Below the pieces are notes generated by a model. That model saw nothing but the letters and a program-made list of their open reading frames with translations. It had not been told where the DNA came from and ran no database searches. Shown here one piece after another: positions 1 to 9,100 of a stretch of DNA of 64,000 nucleotides (positions are counted from its first letter, which is position 1; the number at the start of each line of letters is the position of its first letter). Position numbers and translations under genes: made by a program. The stretch covers positions 1 to 64,000 of the forward strand of contig NZ_VIVL01000007.1 of assembly GCF_007828835.1 (NCBI RefSeq), in the 5' to 3' direction. The stretch comes from Variovorax beijingensis. Its GTDB lineage: Bacteria > Pseudomonadota > Gammaproteobacteria > Burkholderiales > Burkholderiaceae_C.

Positions 1-1398
1 CAGGAGAACCTGCAGGCCAGCGAAGGGGTGGATGCCTCCGAAGGCTCGGTGCAGCGCTTCGCCTTCGAGGCCCAGCCCACGAGCTACGCCTGGCGTCCGC
101 GGCGCAGCACGCCCAAGCCCTGGACCGAGGGGCCGCAGACGGCGTTGGTGGTGGGCCCCGCGGGCGAGGAGATCTGGACCGACCGCTACGGCCGCATCAA
201 GGTGCAGTTCCACTGGGACCGTATCGGCCAGCGCGACGAGCATTCGAGTTGCTGGGTGCGCGTGTCCACATCCTGGGCCGGCGCCACTTTCGGCGCGGCC
301 GCCTTGCCGCGCATCGGGCAGGAGGTGATCGTCGATTTCCTCAACGGCGACCCCGATTACCCGATCGTCACCGGCCGGGTGCACAACGCCGACGAGATGC
401 CCGCTTGGGCCCTGCCCAGCCAAAAGCAGCTCACGGGCCTGCGCAGCCGCGAGCTGGGCGGCGGGCGCAGCAACCACCTGGCGCTGGACGATTCCACGGG
501 CAAGGTGCAGGCCCAGCTCAAGAGCGACCACCAGAGCAGCAGCCTGAGCCTGGGCCACGTCGGCCGCCTCGACGACGTCACGGGCCGCAAGGACGACCGC
601 GGCCAAGGGGCCGAGCTGCGCACCGACGGCCATGGCGCCCTGCGCGCCGGCCAGGGCCTGCTGCTGAGCACCGAGGCGCGGCCCAACGCCCAGGGTCACA
701 TCACCGACATGGCCGAGACCACCGCCCGGCTCACGCAGGGGCGCGACCTGCACGAGAGCCTGGGCCAGGCCGCGCAGGCGGCCCAGGCGCATGAGGCCGG
801 CGACCAGGACGAGGTGGCCCGGGCGCTGAAGGCGCAGAACGACGCGATCAAGGGCAGCGGCGGCGACAAGGCGCACGGCCTCTTCCCCGAATTCCAGGAG
901 CCGCACCTGACCTTGGCCAGCCCGGCGGGCATCCAGGCCACCACGGCCGGCAGCACCCATCTCGTGAGCGGCGAGCACACGGCCCTCACGAGCGGCGCGC
1001 ACACCAGCGTGGCCGCCGGCAACAGCTTCCTGGTGAGCGCCAAGGAGGCGGTGCGCCTGTCCGCGGCCAAGGCCGGCATCCGCGTGACCGCGGCGAAGGC
1101 CGACATCGACATCACGGCGATGAAGGCCAGCATCCATGCGCTGGCCAAGCTCAACATCAAGATGGAGGCCAACCGCATCACCATCACGGCCCGGGACGAG
1201 GTGCTGATCAACGGCGGCTCCAGCTACACCCGATGGAGTGCGGACGGCATCGAGAGCGGCACCAATGGGGTGTGGCGTGCGCATGCGGCTTCGCATTCGA
1301 TGGTGGGGCCGAAGAGCCTTCCAACGTCCAAGGGTTACGAAGCCAAGTGCGACCTGCAGGACAGCGGCGCCGCGGGCGGCGCATCGGCCTCGCGTTGA
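1..1398 (+). CDS. vgrG: Type VI secretion tip protein VgrG, 3' part
   Basis: Spike protein of the type VI secretion tube that carries effectors into target cells. The frame is open from base 1, so the true start lies upstream; 465 residues are visible. The first ~130 hold the gp5-like OB-fold region, with DRYGRIKVQFHWDR and FLNGDPDYPIVTGRVHN. From about residue 300 comes a DUF2345-type extension of short alternating A/K/T/I-rich blocks, as expected for a beta-helix. The stop overlaps the next start (TGATG), so it is co-transcribed with the DUF4123 adaptor and the effector. Seen: motifs and order. Inferred: this VgrG carries the effector encoded just downstream. The family call is secure. Confidence 0.93.
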   Translation, partial: QENLQASEGVDASEGSVQRFAFEAQPTSYAWRPRRSTPKPWTEGPQTALVVGPAGEEIWTDRYGRIKVQFHWDRIGQRDEHSSCWVRVSTSWAGATFGAAALPRIGQEVIVDFLNGDPDYPIVTGRVHNADEMPAWALPSQKQLTGLRSRELGGGRSNHLALDDSTGKVQAQLKSDHQSSSLSLGHVGRLDDVTGRKDDRGQGAELRTDGHGALRAGQGLLLSTEARPNAQGHITDMAETTARLTQGRDLHESLGQAAQAAQAHEAGDQDEVARALKAQNDAIKGSGGDKAHGLFPEFQEPHLTLASPAGIQATTAGSTHLVSGEHTALTSGAHTSVAAGNSFLVSAKEAVRLSAAKAGIRVTAAKADIDITAMKASIHALAKLNIKMEANRITITARDEVLINGGSSYTRWSADGIESGTNGVWRAHAASHSMVGPKSLPTSKGYEAKCDLQDSGAAGGASASR

Positions 1399-2564
1399 TG
1401 GCTAGCGTGTTGCCCGTGCACCCGGATGCCTCGCTTCTGCTGCGCAGCTTGCAAAAAGGCTTTGCCAGGGCGCAGACGCAGGGGTCGCCTGCGCAAGCCT
1501 CCGTCGCCCCACCATTGTCGGCCTTCCTGGTGCTCGAACGGTGGCGAGACAATCCGCTCGCCGAGCACCTGCAGGAGCACCATCCGCTGTTGGCCGATGA
1601 ACGAGTCGACGTCCCCGACGAGATCTACCGCGGACGTCCCGAAGCCGCGCCCACCCTCGTGCCACTGCCTGAAGGCTGGGTAGCCGATGCGCTCGATGCC
1701 AGTACCCAGGCTGTCCTGCACACGATAGAACTCGCGCTGGCCGCAGCACGGCTGCAGAGCGAGCGCCGCCTGGTGGACCAGATGTTGTGCGCCGTCGTCT
1801 TCAGTCCGTCAACGCCTGCGAGCATTGCAATGCACTGGACCCGCCTCGGCTTTCAGACCTCGCCCGCCGACGGCAAAGACAAACTTTTCCGCTACCAGGA
1901 TGCACGCGTCATGCAGCGCGTGTGGCCGCTGCTCGATGACGAGCAGCGCTTGCAGTGGCTCGGACCAGTGACAGGGTGGTGGGCATTGAGCCAACCCTGG
2001 CGGCCTTGGTCATACGAGGAGGCATTCGCCACGGGTGGAGAAGTACCTACCGGCAGTGGCGCAGACTCGCCCGAATGGTTCATTGCCACCCGGCCGGTCC
2101 TGTCCCAGGCAGCGACTCGAGAGCCACGGCACGAAACCATGCGCCATCTTTTGCGCCTCGATCAATGGCATGCGGCGCACAGTGCGACGACAGGTACGCG
2201 GCTGTGGTTGAGCATGGCTTCGCGACGAATTCCCATTCGACGCCAACCCGATGGAGAAACGATGACCCGCCTCCTTCGCCAAGGGGCTGCATTGGGATTG
2301 ACCCAGGAATCGGATCTATCCGAATTCGTCGACGCGTCATGGAGGGCACACCACTACGATGACCGACTCATCGCACGCGACTGGTCGGCGCCCCGCGATG
2401 CGGCCGTGCTGCGGCAGGCGCTCGCCCTGATGCATCCGGCACGCGATCACACGAACCAGCCGGCCAACAGCCGCGTTGCTTCACCTGGCTTTGCCAGCGC
2501 ACTGCATGAAGCCGAGCAAGCCTTCTCGATCTCGACCAACCCCAACACTTCGCGAAGAGACTGA
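1398..2564 (+). CDS. DUF4123-domain T6SS adaptor protein
   Basis: Probable chaperone/adaptor loading the downstream effector onto VgrG. The protein is 388 residues. The DUF4123-like part spans roughly residues 40-200, with SAFLVLERW near its start and the family-like run FRYQDARVMQRVWPLL followed by GPVTGWW. An earlier in-frame start exists inside vgrG, but ATG 1398 overlaps the vgrG stop (TGATG), the normal coupling in such operons, and was chosen. DUF4123 proteins are known to sit between vgrG and effector genes and to bind the effector N-terminus, and this gene has exactly that position. The C-terminal half is not recognised. Family assignment is good; chaperone role is inferred from context. 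Confidence 0.82.
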   Translation: MASVLPVHPDASLLLRSLQKGFARAQTQGSPAQASVAPPLSAFLVLERWRDNPLAEHLQEHHPLLADERVDVPDEIYRGRPEAAPTLVPLPEGWVADALDASTQAVLHTIELALAAARLQSERRLVDQMLCAVVFSPSTPASIAMHWTRLGFQTSPADGKDKLFRYQDARVMQRVWPLLDDEQRLQWLGPVTGWWALSQPWRPWSYEEAFATGGEVPTGSGADSPEWFIATRPVLSQAATREPRHETMRHLLRLDQWHAAHSATTGTRLWLSMASRRIPIRRQPDGETMTRLLRQGAALGLTQESDLSEFVDASWRAHHYDDRLIARDWSAPRDAAVLRQALALMHPARDHTNQPANSRVASPGFASALHEAEQAFSISTNPNTSRRD

Positions 2565-2569
2565 AGTCC

Positions 2570-5452
2570 ATGCCTTGCGCCACCCCCTGCCGAAACTGCG
2601 ATCGCAAGGGCCTGCCGATCCTGTTTACCCGTTATGCCGCCGCCTTCAGCGCGCAGGAGCAGGGGCTCGCTGCGCTCAAGCAGTTGCAGCCCACGGGAAA
2701 TTTCCAGGCCCAGCCCGGCGGCGTGGCCATGCGCACGGCGCTCTACGGCGTGCGCATGCTGCGGCCGGGCTACCTGTACGTGCGGATTCAGAACGTATGC
2801 AAGGCCCACCCCGAGTGGCTTGCCTACATCGTGCACCCCCACGGCTACCTGGCGCAGTTCGACGTCGGGTTTCCGGAGGCTGCCAAGTCGAACCCGGCCT
2901 GCGAAATGGAAGTGCGCGGCGCCAACGCCTCCATGGTGTGGGTGGCGGACGCGAAGAACGTCACCGAGCTGCACTACATGTTCCACCCGGACCCGGTCGT
3001 GCCCAAGCACCTGTTCGAGCACATCGAGCCCCAGCGCGACACCTACATGCAGAAGTTCGATGTCGCAGGGTGGCTGGGCGGCAACACGAGCCAGAAGGAC
3101 ACCTGCCAACCGGGACAGCTCAACAGCCAGGTGATGGAGTTTTCGGCGCTGAAGGACACAGCCGTACAGACCGTGGGCAGCGAACAGCATTACGGACTCA
3201 TGGGTGTGCACGGCGCCGAGCGCGAATGGGGCACCTACGAGGAGGCACGGACCGGCCGGCATTTCGAGAAGGTGCGCAACGAGACGCGCCGCGCCGACGG
3301 CAGCGTGGCCGTCACCGACACAGGCCCCGTCACCGGCATGGCGATTGGCCCCTACATCGCACGCATCACCGGCCCGCTCTACAAGGACGCGCATGGCCCC
3401 CGGCTGCGAAAGATGGCCGAGTTCCTGACGCAGCACAAGGGCGCCGTCGTCGCATGCGACGACCCCATCGGCATTGCCCAGGAACTCAGCCTGCACCATC
3501 TCACCGCCGCCATGCCGTATGTGCAGTGGCTCAAGGAGGTCGATGCTTCGGACCCCGGCAACGCGACCGTGACGAATGCATGGAAGCACGCAGCCAGCGA
3601 GAGCATCAAGACCGTGCGCGGAGCCCTCTACAAGAAGGCCATGGGCATGTATGACGCCGAAACGGACCGCCTGAAGAGCGTGCACGACGTCCTGGGCCAG
3701 CGCCGCGCCTACCCCGTGAGCACGACGATGGTCCGGCAAAAGGACGGGACCTATGCCGAGATGTCCGTCGAGGCGATGCGGGCGCAGCGCCGGGAAGCGC
3801 TGGAGGGAGAAATTGCCGCGCGTGAATCGGACCGTAGGCTCATCAGCGATGCGGAATCCGAAGCCGCGCTCAAGACGACGCTTGCGCATGTCGATGAGGC
3901 CAGGCTCAAGGATTTCGACGCTGATCACATGGCGCAGATCAAGGAGCGCGACAAGTGCATGGACAAGATGAGCGAGGACCTGATCGCTTGGCTCCAGTGC
4001 GATGCATTCCTGGTCAAGACACTGGGGCGCTACGACCGCAAGCCGAGCGGCATCGAAACCCGCGATGGCGCGCGCTGCGCGGGCCAGTTGTGCGCCATTC
4101 TGGAAACCATGGACAGCAGCCCGCGCGGGCGCAAGTGGTATGCCGATCTCCAGTTGTTCAAGGACGAACCGAAGAACCTCGTGTGGCGCATGGCGACGCT
4201 GAACAACGAGGCGATCTCACAGGAGTTGCTGCGCGTGCTGGACACACTGAAGGACACGCTGCCGCCGGCCACCGAGGTGGCGGATGCGGAAACGGCAGAA
4301 GAGAGCGCGCGCCAGCAGCGGGCCTGGGCCGCGATGGCGGCGGCGCTGGAGAAGATCCCGAAGACGCTCAAGGGTAGCCAGACGCTGATCAAAGAAGCGT
4401 CCAAGCTCGTCGACCCCGGAGCCGGCACGATGCAGAAGATTCAGTCACTGCAGAAGATCGCCGAGACGGCCGCGAAGAATGTTCATTCGGTGTGGGGAAT
4501 TGCGGTGGTGCGGGCGGCCCAGAAGTTGGGTGCTTCGGCGATGGAGCTGAACCTCGCCAAAGGGCAGATCGTGTTGCTCTCGCACGGCCTGGGCGACAAG
4601 GCGATTGAGTTCGTGCGAGCGGAGCAGCGCCTGCTGGACGAGAAACTGCATGCCGAGGGAAGGCAGGTGGTCTACAGCAACAAACACAATCCCAGGCCGG
4701 GCGGACGAGCGTGGAAGCGGCACTACGACCACAAGGGCGAGAAGATGCAAGCCCGGGTGGATCGGGCGTTGGCGCTGGGTGCAGACAACGCAGTGAAGAA
4801 CATGCGCATTCCGTCGGTGGTCGGGGGCCTGGAGATCATGAGCCTGATCCCGACCTTCGGTCGCGCGAGCGAGCGTGGCGATGATCCGAGGGCGGGCAGC
4901 CAGAGCGCAGGGGCACTGGCCGGCGCGATGGGAACCTGGAAGAGTTGGCGATCCGACTACTACGAAAAGAACGTCTACGAGGCGATCAAAGCCGAAACGC
5001 CGCTGGCCGCGCGGGCAAATCTGGTGACGGCATTGGACAATGAACTGCGCATGCTGAAGATCGGTGCGGCGCACTGGGTTGCGTCTGCTGCGGTTGTGGG
5101 GGTGGTTTGGGATGCGATTGATGGTGGAGCGGCGCGTCGAGAAGAAAATCATCTCCTCGCTCTCGCCTACTATGGCCGTGCCATTGTTGGTGGCACAACC
5201 ATCGGATCAGTACTTTTGAGCGCTCATAATCTCAAGAATGTGAAGGTCGTTCTTTGGTGCACTCGCATCAATCTCGTGACAGGCGCTGCCACATTGGCGC
5301 TCAGCTATGCCATCGAGAAGATGAAGGAAAAAGAGTGGATCGACTGGCTCATGGCCGAACCTTTCCGGAAAGCCGACAGCAAAAAGATTCCGCATAACAG
5401 CGAGCAATTCATGCTCAATCAGCTCGCCAATGCGATTGCAGATATGGACTGA
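2570..5452 (+). CDS. VasX/BTH_I2691-like T6SS effector, putative pore-former
   Basis: Large (960 residues) cargo effector. The N-terminus has a Cys-rich opening (C3, C7, C10) followed by RKGLPILFTRYA and, at about 60-80, MRTALYGVRMLRPGYLYV, the pattern I associate with the VasX N-terminal/BTH_I2691 family. The middle (about 380-680) is long, charged and helical. Near the C-terminus are three hydrophobic stretches, about residues 832-853, 862-884 and 890-913, consistent with membrane insertion as in colicin-like VasX toxins. The last ~300 bases are visibly less GC-rich than the rest. It follows the DUF4123 gene by 5 bases and is followed by three membrane-protein paralogs that could protect the producer. 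Family call fairly firm; pore formation inferred. Confidence 0.8.
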   Translation: MPCATPCRNCDRKGLPILFTRYAAAFSAQEQGLAALKQLQPTGNFQAQPGGVAMRTALYGVRMLRPGYLYVRIQNVCKAHPEWLAYIVHPHGYLAQFDVGFPEAAKSNPACEMEVRGANASMVWVADAKNVTELHYMFHPDPVVPKHLFEHIEPQRDTYMQKFDVAGWLGGNTSQKDTCQPGQLNSQVMEFSALKDTAVQTVGSEQHYGLMGVHGAEREWGTYEEARTGRHFEKVRNETRRADGSVAVTDTGPVTGMAIGPYIARITGPLYKDAHGPRLRKMAEFLTQHKGAVVACDDPIGIAQELSLHHLTAAMPYVQWLKEVDASDPGNATVTNAWKHAASESIKTVRGALYKKAMGMYDAETDRLKSVHDVLGQRRAYPVSTTMVRQKDGTYAEMSVEAMRAQRREALEGEIAARESDRRLISDAESEAALKTTLAHVDEARLKDFDADHMAQIKERDKCMDKMSEDLIAWLQCDAFLVKTLGRYDRKPSGIETRDGARCAGQLCAILETMDSSPRGRKWYADLQLFKDEPKNLVWRMATLNNEAISQELLRVLDTLKDTLPPATEVADAETAEESARQQRAWAAMAAALEKIPKTLKGSQTLIKEASKLVDPGAGTMQKIQSLQKIAETAAKNVHSVWGIAVVRAAQKLGASAMELNLAKGQIVLLSHGLGDKAIEFVRAEQRLLDEKLHAEGRQVVYSNKHNPRPGGRAWKRHYDHKGEKMQARVDRALALGADNAVKNMRIPSVVGGLEIMSLIPTFGRASERGDDPRAGSQSAGALAGAMGTWKSWRSDYYEKNVYEAIKAETPLAARANLVTALDNELRMLKIGAAHWVASAAVVGVVWDAIDGGAARREENHLLALAYYGRAIVGGTTIGSVLLSAHNLKNVKVVLWCTRINLVTGAATLALSYAIEKMKEKEWIDWLMAEPFRKADSKKIPHNSEQFMLNQLANAIADMD

Positions 5453-5466
5453 CGAACGGCGACCAC

Positions 5467-6579
5467 ATGTTTCTTTCAGAGAGCGGTTATCGACAGGAGC
5501 AACGCAGCAGAGGTACACCTCAAGCGCTCGCGTACTTTGCGGACATTAACCAATACACGCGGCTGTACGGGATCCATGAGGGCATGGCACCTCGCCGGGA
5601 GAGTGAGCCAAAGCTTACGAGAAAGGAAAAGATCGAGCAGCAGAAACTCGCACGGCCTCAACTCTACGGAATGCGCTCGTTGTTCGACTTCAACGAGCAT
5701 TTCATTGAGCTAAGCAATGCGGAAGAGGAAAAACGTTCGCTCAGCTCATTGCTTTTTTTCCTTTTCGCCTTCGTCCTTGCCCTACCTTTATACGTAGCTG
5801 TCAGTGCAATTCTCGGAACAGACCCCGCTTGGTTCGCTGGTGCGATGTTTGGAATGTTCCTCTTGGTGTTCTGCCTGTTGTACTTCTTGGCATGGCCCTA
5901 CCTGTTTGCTCCAGCCTTCTTCACCAGCCTGCGCGCCCGTTACCGCTTCAATCGAACCACCCGCAAGGTCTACGCACTGCGCCCGAAGAAGTACGGCGGC
6001 AATGTCATCCTCGACTGGGACCGCGTGCAGGCACATGTTCGGTGGGCCCCGCCAAAGTCCTGGACGGCCGAACAACTCGCAGCGAGCGAGGTGGCGCGTG
6101 AAGAGCGCCTGCGCTCGGCTGGACTGGACAGCAATCTACTGTTGTATTGGCCCCCGCTGAATGCCAACGATCCCGAGCGCAAGGGAGAAGACATACTCTG
6201 GGTTGGTCCCAGCGGCAGCGGCGAGGCTTTGTGGCAATACATCCGAGCTTTCATGGAGGAAGGCATGGATGCCGTACCCAGACCTTCCGAGCACGAGTGG
6301 CTACGCAAAGGATTCAGTGGCCCTGGCGAGCATCTGGAAGAAACTGTCATGCATGGCTCGCACATGCGCGACGACATCATCGGCAAGGGCACCTCGGGTG
6401 CGACCTTCACCAACTACGCGACGAACTTCCTGTGGGCGCCGCTGCACAGCCTGGCCGAGCGGCTGTGCTACTGGCCCACGTTCCCCGAAGAATGGAACAG
6501 CGACTGTGGCCAGAAACGTCGCGAGAGCGGCATCGGCCCCGAAGAGCCATTGCGCTGGCCGTGCAAGGCGCCGAGGTAG
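5467..6579 (+). CDS. Two-helix membrane protein, DUF6708-like, copy 1 (immunity candidate)
   Basis: 370 residues, no known enzyme motif. Two hydrophobic helices lie at about residues 94-115 and 122-147, followed at about 158-187 by a conserved block (RFNRTTRKVY, then YGGNVILDWDRV) shared with the next two genes. From memory this layout resembles the DUF6708 family found beside T6SS effectors. It begins 14 bases after the effector stop. The first ~400 bases are markedly more AT-rich than flanking genes, hinting at acquired or fast-changing sequence. VasX-type toxins are known to be neutralised by membrane-located immunity proteins, so this is a natural candidate; the role is inferred from position and topology. 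Confidence 0.72.
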   Translation: MFLSESGYRQEQRSRGTPQALAYFADINQYTRLYGIHEGMAPRRESEPKLTRKEKIEQQKLARPQLYGMRSLFDFNEHFIELSNAEEEKRSLSSLLFFLFAFVLALPLYVAVSAILGTDPAWFAGAMFGMFLLVFCLLYFLAWPYLFAPAFFTSLRARYRFNRTTRKVYALRPKKYGGNVILDWDRVQAHVRWAPPKSWTAEQLAASEVAREERLRSAGLDSNLLLYWPPLNANDPERKGEDILWVGPSGSGEALWQYIRAFMEEGMDAVPRPSEHEWLRKGFSGPGEHLEETVMHGSHMRDDIIGKGTSGATFTNYATNFLWAPLHSLAERLCYWPTFPEEWNSDCGQKRRESGIGPEEPLRWPCKAPR

Positions 6580-6628
6580 CACGGCAAGTAGCGTGCAGGC
6601 CGAACTGCACCCCACTTGAGAACCCTTC

Positions 6629-7753
6629 ATGTTCGTTCGCGAAAACAGCTACTGGTTGGCCAGGCGCCGCTCCCCCGAAAAAGGCCGCGCCCACCTCAAC
6701 CTGCAAGGGCAAAAACACTGGCCGACCCAGCGCTCCGGTGCGCGCGGTATCGAGATGCCAGGTCGGGCTGCCTACGCCCAGAACGATGCGTACCTGGAGC
6801 TGTGCAACCCGGGGTGGGATTTGCAGTGGCGTGCCGGAATGGGGAATCTCTATGTTCTCCTGCCGGCTCTCGTGCTGATATGGATGTGGTATGGATTCGC
6901 GGTCCATCCTCTTCTCTTCGAAACGATCATCTTCTTTTGGCCGACCATGCCCTATGGGCAGGACGACTGGCCCTATGTCGCCTTTGGCTGGCTCTTGCTA
7001 TTTCCCCTTGCATTGGCCAGCGCCTTCATGATCTTCGCGTGGTTCCACTACATGGGCATGCGCACCTGCTTCTTCACCCATGCCCGGGGGCGCATCCGCT
7101 TCAACCGGCTCACCCGCAAGGTGTATGTGCTGCGGCCTGCCTACTGCGGCGGCAACGTGGTGCTGGACTGGGAGCGCCTGGTGGCATTGTTCGAACCCGA
7201 AGGCTCCAGCGCAGGCGCCAAGCAGACCATCAAGGCGCTGGCGCTTTACCACCCGCCGTTCAATCCGACCGATCCGAGCGCCAAGGGCGAAGACTGCATC
7301 TTCGTCGGCCCAGGACTGTCGGGTCCTCTAGAGGCAGCGTCCCTGTGGGAATACATCCGCCAATACATGGAGGTCGGTCCCACGGTCGATCACGTGCCTC
7401 CCGATGCTTCTTCCACCTACAAGGGCATCGCCCGCTACCTGCATCCGGACTACACCACCTATTGCGGCAAGCCAAGCCGACGCCAGTACCAGTTGGAACA
7501 GAAACCGGGCTTCATGGAAACAAGCTTCCACATGATGAGCCAAGTGACTTGCTCATGGCCTACGTTCCCGAAGGAATGGCAAAGCGATTCAGGCATGGGC
7601 GAACCGGAAGACAAGCCGGTGCAAACGGGCGCTGTGATGACGGCGCTTGTCTACCGAGCGCAAGGCAAGCTGAGCAAGGCCGACGAGATCGAGTTCCTGC
7701 GGCACTGGGGAACGGCCGAGGCGCAGCAAGACGCGAGGTCACGCAAGGAGTGA
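6629..7753 (+). CDS. Two-helix membrane protein, DUF6708-like, copy 2
   Basis: 374 residues, paralog of the preceding and following genes. Hydrophobic helices at about 73-104 and 117-141; the conserved block RIRFNRLTRKVYVLRP then GGNVVLDWERL follows at about 155-183. The N-terminus MFVRENSYWLARRRS aligns with copy 3. The last ~65 residues are nearly identical to copy 3, including a 56-base stretch with no mismatch, while the middle parts are much more diverged. Tandem paralogs after a toxin gene are typical of immunity families carrying extra copies against rival strains' toxins; that is an inference here. No catalytic motif seen. Confidence 0.72.
   Translation: MFVRENSYWLARRRSPEKGRAHLNLQGQKHWPTQRSGARGIEMPGRAAYAQNDAYLELCNPGWDLQWRAGMGNLYVLLPALVLIWMWYGFAVHPLLFETIIFFWPTMPYGQDDWPYVAFGWLLLFPLALASAFMIFAWFHYMGMRTCFFTHARGRIRFNRLTRKVYVLRPAYCGGNVVLDWERLVALFEPEGSSAGAKQTIKALALYHPPFNPTDPSAKGEDCIFVGPGLSGPLEAASLWEYIRQYMEVGPTVDHVPPDASSTYKGIARYLHPDYTTYCGKPSRRQYQLEQKPGFMETSFHMMSQVTCSWPTFPKEWQSDSGMGEPEDKPVQTGAVMTALVYRAQGKLSKADEIEFLRHWGTAEAQQDARSRKE
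7568..7623 (+). repeat. Direct repeat, copy 1 (56 bases identical)
   Basis: Fifty-six bases identical to 8846-8901, inside the 3' ends of two paralogous membrane-protein genes. Similarity continues downstream with scattered mismatches to the gene ends. Confidence 0.9.
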
Positions 7754-7912
7754 ACGCCGAGACTTTCTGCTGTCGACTGCACTGGAAGATGAATGCATCA
7801 ATTGGGCGGATCGTCCACTGAACAAGAACAAGCTCCGAATCACACCGACCTAAAAGAAGTGCTGCTTGCCAACCGGCGAGCCGAGTTGGATCGGACCGCC
7901 AGGAATTACAGA

Positions 7913-9031
7913 ATGTTCCCAAATGAGCATGTCTATCAGCGTGCACGCAGACGTTCGATTGAGGAGGGGCGCAGGTGCGTGCAGGCTGACGGCAGCAAGA
8001 GGCTGTTGAAGCCTGTCGAGCCTGTAGAACTCAGTAATGCCGCCTTGCCAGCAGGGCGGTGCATCTACGCGCAGAACGAAACTTACCTGGAGTTGTGCAA
8101 CTCAGGGTGGGACCGGCAATGGAAAGCAGGCATCGGAACGGTATTTGTTCTTCTCCCCTGTTTGTTGATTTTCTGGGGGTTCTACGGTTTTTCTCTACAC
8201 CCCATAGTTTTTGACCGCGTACTGCTGTTTTGGGGTACCAGCGAAAATGTGGCTACTTCAGCCGATCTATGGTTCGGTTGGCTGCTGCTTTTCCCCTTGT
8301 CCCTCGGCTGCTGTGTCTTGCTCTGGCTGTGGTTCGACATCATGGGCGTGCGCACGTGCTTCTTCACCTATGCACGAGGCCGCATCCGCTTCAATCGAAT
8401 AACGCGCAAGGTCTACCTTCTGAGGCCACGAGGTTGCGGCGGCAACGCCGTCTTCGACTGGGATCGCCTGCGTGCCATCGTCGACATGGACGGCTATGAC
8501 TTGCTGGCCAGAAAGAATGGAGCGCCTGGAAAGGCCGCGTACTACTCGCTCATCCTCTACCACCCGCCCTTCGACGCTGCCGATCCGCACGCCCAGGGCG
8601 AAGACGCCATCTTCGTTGGCCCCACATTGCCCATGCAGCAGGACGCGGCGCCGCTGTGGGAGTACATCCGTCGCTACATGGAATACGGTCCTGGCCGGGA
8701 GGGCATTCCCGAGCGAATAGGGCAAGAGCACACGACCTACTGCGGCAAGCCCAGTGCCCGCCAGTACAAGCTGGAGCAACGTCCCGGAGTCATGGAAACC
8801 GCCTATCACATGCTCAGCCAGGTCACCTGTTCATGGCCTGCATTTCCGAAGGAATGGCAAAGCGATTCAGGCATGGGCGAACCGGAAGACAAGCCGGTGC
8901 AGACGGGCGCTGTGATGACGGCTCTCGTCTACCGGGCACAAGGCAAGCTGAGCAAAGCCGACGAGATCGAGTTCCTGCAGCACTGGGGAACGCCCGAGGC
9001 TGTGCAAGAAGCAATGTCGCGCAAGGCGTGA
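7913..9031 (+). CDS. Two-helix membrane protein, DUF6708-like, copy 3
   Basis: Third tandem paralog. The frame is also open from an ATG at 7793 (412 residues), but ATG 7913 gives MFPNEHVYQRARRRS, which aligns with the start of copy 2 (MFVRENSYWLARRRS). It gives nearly the same length (372 against 374) and has an AGGA ribosome site 8 bases upstream, so it was preferred. Helices are at about 76-107 and 120-143, then RIRFNRITRKVYLLRP and GGNAVFDWDRL. The C-terminus is nearly identical to copy 2. It is the last gene of the T6SS island; the next gene is convergent. Function unknown; immunity is the leading guess. Confidence 0.68.
   Translation: MFPNEHVYQRARRRSIEEGRRCVQADGSKRLLKPVEPVELSNAALPAGRCIYAQNETYLELCNSGWDRQWKAGIGTVFVLLPCLLIFWGFYGFSLHPIVFDRVLLFWGTSENVATSADLWFGWLLLFPLSLGCCVLLWLWFDIMGVRTCFFTYARGRIRFNRITRKVYLLRPRGCGGNAVFDWDRLRAIVDMDGYDLLARKNGAPGKAAYYSLILYHPPFDAADPHAQGEDAIFVGPTLPMQQDAAPLWEYIRRYMEYGPGREGIPERIGQEHTTYCGKPSARQYKLEQRPGVMETAYHMLSQVTCSWPAFPKEWQSDSGMGEPEDKPVQTGAVMTALVYRAQGKLSKADEIEFLQHWGTPEAVQEAMSRKA
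8846..8901 (+). repeat. Direct repeat, copy 2 (56 bases identical)
   Basis: Partner of 7568-7623, about 1.28 kb downstream in the same orientation. Upstream of the repeat the two genes differ far more, which points to recent gene conversion or selection on this segment. Confidence 0.9.
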
Positions 9032-9100
9032 AGCGACCGCGCATGCGCCGCGCGCCGGACGTATCTGACCGAATGCCGCACGCGGCTCTGCGCTTCTTGC

